Source: Trifolium pratense
Lineage: Eukaryota; Streptophyta; Magnoliopsida; Fabales; Fabaceae
Assembly: GCF_020283565.1 (NCBI RefSeq)
Contig: NC_060061.1
Span: forward strand, 37,113,362-37,177,361
DNA: 64,000 bases
Direction: 5' to 3'
Part shown: piece after piece, positions 58,358-64,000 of the stretch
Layout of the letters: every line of letters begins with the position of its first letter
How positions within the stretch are numbered: the first letter of the stretch is position 1
Translations under genes and position numbers: made by a program
Notes under the pieces: model-generated
What the model was told of the DNA's origin: nothing
The model's database searches: none
What the model saw: only the letters and a program-made list of their open reading frames with translations

Positions 58358-58685
58358 TGATATGGTTTTTTGTGTTTTTGTATTGCGGAATTTGGTGAGA
58401 TATAAATTTAGGGAGAAAACTCTCCTCAAATATATGGTTATATGAAAAATACTAAAGTTCTTATTTTATTCATTATACTTATGGCTCTATATATAGAGCT
58501 ACATAAAAACAAATCATATATTTTTAAAACAAAACTAATCCTATAATAAATTCTAAACAAATCTTAAATATTCTAAATAGAAATATAAATCATAAAACCT
58601 AATATTATCATATTTTAAATATAAATCTAAATAATATTTAAATCTAAGATCTTCCAAAAAAGATATTTAGGCATTATTCCCAACA
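58358..58685 (-). mobile_element. Possible solo LTR (Copia-like)
   Basis: On the minus strand it starts TGTTGGGAATAATGCCTAAA and ends near ...ATCA. TATATATAGAGC lies in the middle as a TATA-like element. Related flanks of B and G have no such segment at the same place. The 5-bp flanks (TCAAC / CAAAC) do not match well, so the boundaries are uncertain. Confidence 0.5.
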
Positions 58686-58779
58686 CAAACATGGGTCATG
58701 GGTCATGGGTTTTGAAGACCTCGATAACCAAAGAGATAATGATAAAAATAAACGTAAAAGTAAAACAAACCAATCATAA

Positions 58780-60078
58780 ACGTCTCGGTCTAAGAGGTTT
58801 TTTTGTGAAATCTACGTAGTCAACTTCTGCGGAGGGCGAATTTTGAAGCAAGAAGTCCACCATTGGAGACGGTTCGTATCCTAATTCAAATGCTTTTTTT
58901 GATCCGGGAAGTTTCTTCCTCTGACTCAACTGTCACTAACTCGACCTTGCACAGTAACATGCGAAATTCGTATGGAATTTCATCAAATTCCACTCTCAAT
59001 GACTTCAAGTTACCCAAAGAAGGGAAGTTGAACTTAAACATTCCAGGAAATAAGGAGAGAACCTAAGCAATAAGGGACGCACACGAATTAGTATAATGCA
59101 AGTTAAATAATTTTTTATGAAGTTTAGAAAACAATAAAAGTGTATCTTAAGAAGAAAGTAAAATCCTCTCAAAACATGCTAAGTTAAAATACCTGAAGAG
59201 TAGTTGCAGTGACTGTCAACGATTCTATATTAGCAAACTCTATGAGCCGGCTGAATAGAAACATAGGAGGCCCAGGCTATATGAAACTACTTCTGCTTCG
59301 GCATGAATATCCACATGTTTAAGACAAGAAACATTTCTCGCAGATACTCTGATAAGGAGTACCATAAAAAGCAAACGTACAAAGACTTGGAGTACATAGC
59401 TCAATTTTGTAATAGTCATTTGAGTTATTGTATATCGTTAAATTGACAATTGTTGCACTTGATATGCAGAGGGTGTCCGTACCTTTCACGGTACAATCAG
59501 AAATAAGTAAATTATTCAACCTATTAAGGATTGAAAATGGTTCAGCACAGTCATTATCTCCAACACAAAATGTGAAATTCTCTAGTTGCAAGCTAGTTAA
59601 TGCCGGTAAATTGAGAGATTTTGGAAATAGTGTTTCTTGACCTATGCCATTGTGAATGGAAAGCTTAAGATGTGTTAAAGTCTCACATGAAAACGGAATT
59701 TGTGCAATGTCACCATTGACATAAAGTCCTAACTATTGGACACTGTGAGAAAGTGCATAATTCACAACCATTTTGAGTATTTGTGACTCAAAGCGACAAT
59801 TATAACGCTCAAAATCGAAAGACTTCAAAGAGATAGAGGAATCACGAAGAGATAGAACCTTAGACACATTTAGTAAATATCTTGATAGTTCGAATGTCTG
59901 ATTTCTGCAATATAAGGGCGGGAAGATGTTTCCACATATCCTTCCATCTCGTGGACAGAACACAAGTTCCAACAGCTTATTTGATATTCAAAAGTAACAT
60001 TATGTGAATGATAACACAGTCAGGTAAGTCGCTCAGTCTGTCTTTGTTTTCACTTTCATTGTCAACAGAATTAGACAT
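58780..60078 (-). pseudogene. F-box/LRR/FBD gene H, broken copy of gene B
   Basis: It starts like gene B (MSNSVDNESENKDRLSDLPD then CVIIHIMLLLNIK) but a TAA follows, where gene B has CAA (NIKQAV). Further on, the frame shifts around 59,868 (lost bases in ...FTKCVSKV), near 59,733 (stop after ALSHSVQ) and near 59,330-59,345 (deletion in ...SISASDVSS). Exon 2 (about 59062-58780) also has an extra T and a missing block near 58,860-58,905 (VPVGMV region lost). The splice sites are intact. It has no coding capacity. Confidence 0.88.
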
Positions 60079-60397
60079 TTGGATAAGTACCTAATAGTCA
60101 GAAAAAAGAAAGAAAAAAAAAACGGGATTATTGTGTTGATTTGAGGAAAATCATAAATTTTATTGAATAAAACAATAGGGAAAACGTAGAACGTGGATTT
60201 GAGAAATAGAAAATACCTAGAGTGTAGTAGTTGCTGAATGAGTTTGCAAAGATTTGACACTCCCACAACCTCTACCAATTTTATTTTTTTTTGTTAATCC
60301 TCCGGTTCTTAAAGAAAGAAACCTTGGCAATCTAAAATTCCGGGCGAGGTAATTAAATTTTGAAATTGTTCCATCAATAAAATCTTACTTAATTAAC

Positions 60398-60550
60398 CAA
60401 TCGTTAGTTGGTTCAGTGGCGATTGGCGCTGAACTTGGTATGGAGGATCACGGTTTGATCCCCCGCAATTACGATCGGAAGGGGGCTGGAACCATTTGAT
60501 GACAGAACTATCCTCCGAACCAGATTAAACTGGTAGTGAAAGAAAAAAAA
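60398..60550 (+). mobile_element. SINE (family 2) with 17-bp TSD
   Basis: AGTTGGTTCAGTGGCGATTG fits an A box, CGGTTTGATCCC a B box, and the element ends in a poly(A) run. AATCTTACTTAATTAAC is duplicated exactly at 60381-60397 and 60551-60567. The paralogous flank of gene B (31,706-31,725) has the empty site ACTTACTTAATTAACATTAG. Confidence 0.92.
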
Positions 60551-60954
60551 AATCTTACTTAATTAACATCAGGCAGTTTCATATATTATATAGGACCAAA
60601 CTTATGTACAGTTCCATATACACAGTTTTTACTGTTCTAGATACATGGGGAAGTTATTTTTATTTAAAAACAATTTTCTTTTTCTTTTATTAATTAAAAA
60701 ATATAAATAATTATCTTTTTGTGAGAGGAACAGGAAAAACTGTATATAAAGAAATGCATATAAGTTTTTTCCTATTATATAATAGTATCCGAGTGAAAAT
60801 AATAATATCATTTTCTACTTAAAATAGAACGTATTCAATTATTCGCTTATAAAAAAAAAATTAATTATTCATCGGATACTTCAATTATTCACATTGTCTC
60901 TATCTCGTTGAGATCCCCTTATTAGAAATACAAAATTCGTACTAAATAGAAATT

Positions 60955-61080
60955 AAAATGTCCCTGTGGCTTAGGGACATCAACATTTTATATGCAGAAT
61001 CGAGGTTCGAATCCCGAACATTCCACTTATCCACATTTAAAGGTGAAATTTCAAGCCACTAGACTACCTGACAAAAAAAA
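60955..61080 (+). mobile_element. SINE (family 3)
   Basis: TGTGGCTTAGGGACAT (A-box-like), GAGGTTCGAATCCC (a good B box), then CCACTTATCCACATTTAAAG, CCACTAGACTACCTGACA and poly(A). It is the best-preserved of the three family members in the window. A possible short duplication is AAAATG. Confidence 0.75.
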
Positions 61081-61629
61081 AAATGAGTGTATCGACTTAC
61101 AAAATTTTTCATGATTTTGTTGTTTACGTTAATTATTTAAAATAGTACATTTACATAATTAATATTGTCATGCACTAACATCATGTACAATGGTTCAACA
61201 CATTCAACACTATTTTTTCACTTCTCAACCCTCCACATCATTTTCTCTTTCTTCCACCTAATCATTCAACACACATTCAACTTTTATCTTTTCGGATGGT
61301 TTTTTCATTCAACACTCTACCCCACTACTTTCTCTATCCCACCACTTTTTATTTCATGTTCTTATTTAAATTTAAATTTTTGTTTTTATGATTACATAAA
61401 ATTACAATTATCGATTAAAATTAAATTAAAATAATTAACACTTAACGATTTATTTTACTTTTTTTTAATAAAAACAAAATTTATTTAAATAATTTATATA
61501 ATACAAATTATCTTAACTTAATTTAAAATACAACCCACAAGTAACGTAATTAGTACGATACAAATAATTTAAAATGCAATACAACACAAAAGCAACGTTT
61601 TGAGGATGAAAGTTTGGAACAGAGGATGA

Positions 61630-61797
61630 CTAGTTGAAATTTGGTGCAAAACCAAAATTAGGTATGTTTTGAGGATGTTGGTTGGAAAATTGATTTGAAT
61701 TTTGAAAATTATTGGGATTTTGATAATTGTTGGGATTTTGAAAATTGTTCGGATAATTAGAAGAATTTTGACTGTTGAAATGATTATTGGGATCCAT
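61630..61797 (-). pseudogene. Asn/Gln-rich N-terminus of a Harbinger-type ORF1-like protein
   Basis: From ATG at 61797 the minus strand reads MDPNNHFNSQNSSNYPNNFQ then repeated NPNN(Y/F)QNPNNF, and ends at a TAG (61632-61630) after 55 codons. Beyond it the same frame continues SSSVPNFHPQNV. The Myb/SANT-like DNA-binding part expected after such a leader is not present. Confidence 0.5.
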
Positions 61798-61865
61798 TTC
61801 ACCAAAAAAAAATACTAATACTTCAAGATTAACACTAATAGAGAGATAATAATAACATTAATATA

Positions 61866-63340
61866 AAGAATAGATTGTCTGGGTGGAAGAGTCGTTTCTT
61901 GTCTTTTGGTGGTCGTCTGGTTCTGTTAAAGGCTGTCTTGACTTCTCTACCTGTCTACACTCTTTCCTTCTTCAAAGCTCCCTCAGGTACTATTTCCTCT
62001 ATTGAATCACTTTTCATTAAATTTTTTTGGGGGGGTTGTGAGGGATCTCGGAAAATTTATTGGGTTAGTTGGAACTCTATTTGCTTAGATAAGGAGAGTG
62101 GAGTTTTGGGGGTCAGGAGGGTGAGGGAGTTTAATCAGGCTCTTTTGGGTAAATGGTGTTGGAGGATGCTAGTGGACTGAGAGGGGTTATGGTTTAGAGT
62201 GCTGGCAACTCGTTATGGGATTGAGGATGGTAGACTTCGAGATGGAGGTAGGAGAGGGTCGTCGTGGTGGAGGGAGATTGCACGCATTAGGGATGGAGGG
62301 AGTGAGACAGGGGGCAGTTGGTTCGGGGAGCAGGTTGTGAAGAGGGTGGGGGACGGATCAGATACTTTTTTCTGGACCGATCCCTGGGTGGATGGGTTTC
62401 CTTTGTGTCAGCGGTTTGAGCGTCTATTTGAGTTGGCAGAGACCAAATCGCGTACGGTGGCTAAGATGTTTGCGTTAGGGTGGGGTGAGGGTGGCGAGGC
62501 GTGGGAGTGGCGGAGGTAGTTGAGGGCATGAGAGGAGGAGATGTTGGGGGAGTGTCAGTCTTTACTTCTTAACATTTTCTTGCAGGCTCATTCTATTGAT
62601 AGGTGGCATTGGCGCCCAGATCCTGACACAGGTTACTCTGTTAGAGGAGCATACCAGCTTCTTACTTCTCATGTATCGGTTACTATGGATGGCGCGGATA
62701 ATCTCATTTGGCACCCTCAGGTTCCTTTGAAGGTTTCTATTTTCGTGTGGCGTTTATATTTGCATGACAGGTTGCCCACAAAGGACAATCTGATCATTCG
62801 AGGCGTTCTATCTTCTACAGCTCAGTCTTGCGTTTTTGGATGTGGAGAGGCCGAGTCAGTCTATCACTTGTTTATCTCTTGCAGTACAGCGGTTTCTCTT
62901 TGGGATTTAGTGCGTTCGTGGATTGGTATTCCTTTGGTGGATTTCACTACTCTGCGTGACCATTTTGTTCAGTTTGCATCTTCAGCAGGTGGCTCTCGTG
63001 CGCGTCGATCTTTTTTACAGCTCATTTGGCTTGCTTGCGTGTGGGTTGTATGGACGGAGCGAAACCATCGATTGTTCACAGGATCAGCAGATACGCCCCA
63101 TATGTTGTTGGACAAGATCAAGCTATTTTCTTTTAGGCGGTTGAAGTCGACGAGTGTTACGTTAGCTTATAACTACCATAGCTGGTGGTCTAATCCTTTG
63201 ATTTGTTTGGGCTTTGTATGATTTGTATCTGGTTTTGCTTATTTGACTCTTTGTAAACTCTTGTAGTCTATCCTGGCACATCTTGTGCTGGGAAGGCTGT
63301 TGTGGTAATATATCTCATTTTAGCTTTTTCAAAAAAAAAA
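61866..63340 (+). mobile_element. 5'-truncated LINE with 12-bp TSD
   Basis: It encodes the end of the RT connection (LSGWKSRFLSFGGRLVLLKA, then VLTSLPVYTLSFFKAPSGTI) and the zf-RVT domain (YSVRGAYQLLTSHVSV, HPQVPLKVSIFVWRLYLHDR, CVFGCGEAESVYHLFISC). Stops at 62178-62180, 62517-62519 and 62529-62531 break the frame. The 3' UTR ends CATTTTAGCTTTTTC plus poly(A). AACATTAATATA is duplicated exactly at 61854-61865 and 63341-63352. It is the same family as 42951-43840, whose peptide is similar over the shared part. Target-primed reverse transcription explains the structure. Confidence 0.93.
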
Positions 63341-63716
63341 AACATTAATATAGTGAAAAAATCGAATTTTTTTTGTGTCCAAATCAAATGAATCAAGTCT
63401 CTATTTATAGACAAAAAAAAATCATGAATTTTGGTAAAAAAAAATTAATTTGCAACGAAATAATTTGCAACCAATTTTGGATAAAAATTCAGCCAGCCAC
63501 GTGGCAGCGCCACTCTCACCCTGTGCGCGTGTGTTACACGCGCCTGCTTTAAGCCACAGAAATTTTGCCGCGTGTCCCCCTTGATATCGTTCAACTGTGT
63601 TGAGTTTTTGCATCATCTCTCCCCTCCATGTCATTTTCAACACTAACTTAAACACACCATTGAGCTACTTTTTGCAGTTGAGAGTGGTTTCAACACCACC
63701 ATTGCTTTTGGTCTAA

Positions 63717-64000
63717 AAAAACAAAGAAAAAGAATGCAAAATTATTCATACTTTTTTTTTTTATCAATTAACATTATAAATCTCACCCTTAAATAAATAA
63801 ATAAATCCGAAATTTAAACTCATCGCATATACATCTATTATCAAATAATGCAATTTTACATGATTGTTTTTTGAAAGGATCATATCACCCGATTTCATAA
63901 GATTTTTATTACTCTCCATCCGGCCAAATCCGTTCATTTCACTCTCAGCAACCGCTCTTCGTTTAGGACGACCGCTCTTCCTTCCTCTTCGGGTCCACCT
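63717..64000. other. End of window, no gene identified
   Basis: AT-rich to 63,900, then more GC-rich (CAGCAACCGCTCTTCGTTTA, GGACGACCGCTCTTCCTTCC). The last 100 bases could be the leader of a plus-strand gene beyond the edge, but nothing is recognised. Confidence 0.3.

Larger units (their letters stand above)
61179..63713 (-). mobile_element. PIF/Harbinger-like element remnant interrupted by a LINE
   Basis: The termini contain ACAATGG-TTCAACAC (left) and, inverted, GCAATGGTGGTGTTGAA (right). TAA lies directly outside both (61176-61178, 63714-63716), matching the 3-bp TWA target of Harbinger elements. Inside, the minus strand starts an Asn-rich protein typical of the accessory ORF of legume Harbinger relatives. 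The transposase itself is missing. A LINE was inserted later at 61866-63340. The class assignment is an inference. Confidence 0.5.

Noticed and set aside
60955..61020. tRNA gene (good B box GAGGTTCGAATCCC)
   Set aside because: It has a SINE body and poly(A) tail; no cloverleaf can be drawn.

Overview
The window is nuclear DNA from a flowering plant, most likely a legume of the Medicago/Trifolium/pea group. That is inferred from multi-exon genes with GT-AG introns, AT-rich intergenic DNA, 118-bp LTR repeats of a type I associate with legumes (TGTTAAGAGTCCCACATCGG), plant SINEs, LINEs and MITEs, and the kinds of genes present. No bacterial-style operons, rRNA or functional tRNA genes are visible.

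Region 1 (1-24.2 kb, + strand) is the 3' part of one very large gene. It encodes a SABRE/KIP-type giant protein of the FMP27/BLTP2 (Hobbit) bridge-like lipid-transfer family. Eighteen exons join in frame to about 2,318 residues and a stop at 23665-23667; the first exons lie upstream of the window. Its introns hold a TRIM retrotransposon, solo TRIM LTRs, a Stowaway-like MITE and a decayed Copia element.

Region 2 (24.7-60.1 kb) is a tandem array of F-box/LRR/FBD genes, all on the minus strand. Each has a long exon 1 (F-box plus leucine-rich repeats) and a short exon 2 (FBD). I see three intact genes (30.06-31.38, 36.84-38.21 and 55.12-56.49 kb). One copy (45.44-46.52 kb) is truncated before its FBD and has an unusual ATGA uORF/start overlap. 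There are three clear pseudogenes (26.90-28.22, 41.73-42.79, 58.78-60.08 kb), one FBD fragment (51.55-51.67 kb) and two heavily eroded relics (24.7-25.1 and 26.3-26.7 kb). The flanks were duplicated with the genes, so one copy shows the empty site of an insertion in another. This confirms several mobile elements and their target-site duplications directly.

The most unusual item is a compact 2.0-kb LTR retrotransposon at 48,085-50,080. It has two LTRs of about 413-431 bp, a tRNA-Met primer-binding site and a 5-bp TSD. Instead of gag-pol it carries one intact 374-codon ORF with a zf-XS zinc finger like those of SGS3/IDN2/FDM proteins of RNA-directed DNA methylation. A retroelement appears to have captured part of a gene from the pathway that silences retroelements. 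Beside it lies a 675-bp Mutator-like element with 9-bp TSDs.

Other items are a plastid ndhA fragment next to a LINE 3' end inside a larger inverted-repeat unit (39.0-40.3 kb), a nearly perfect 398-bp foldback element in a (TA)n tract (54.3 kb), and a 5'-truncated LINE with 12-bp TSDs inside a Harbinger-like element (61.2-63.7 kb). The window also has a tandem double-hairpin MITE, several SINEs of three families and two minisatellites.

All homology calls come from reading the sequence and remembered family features; no database search was run.
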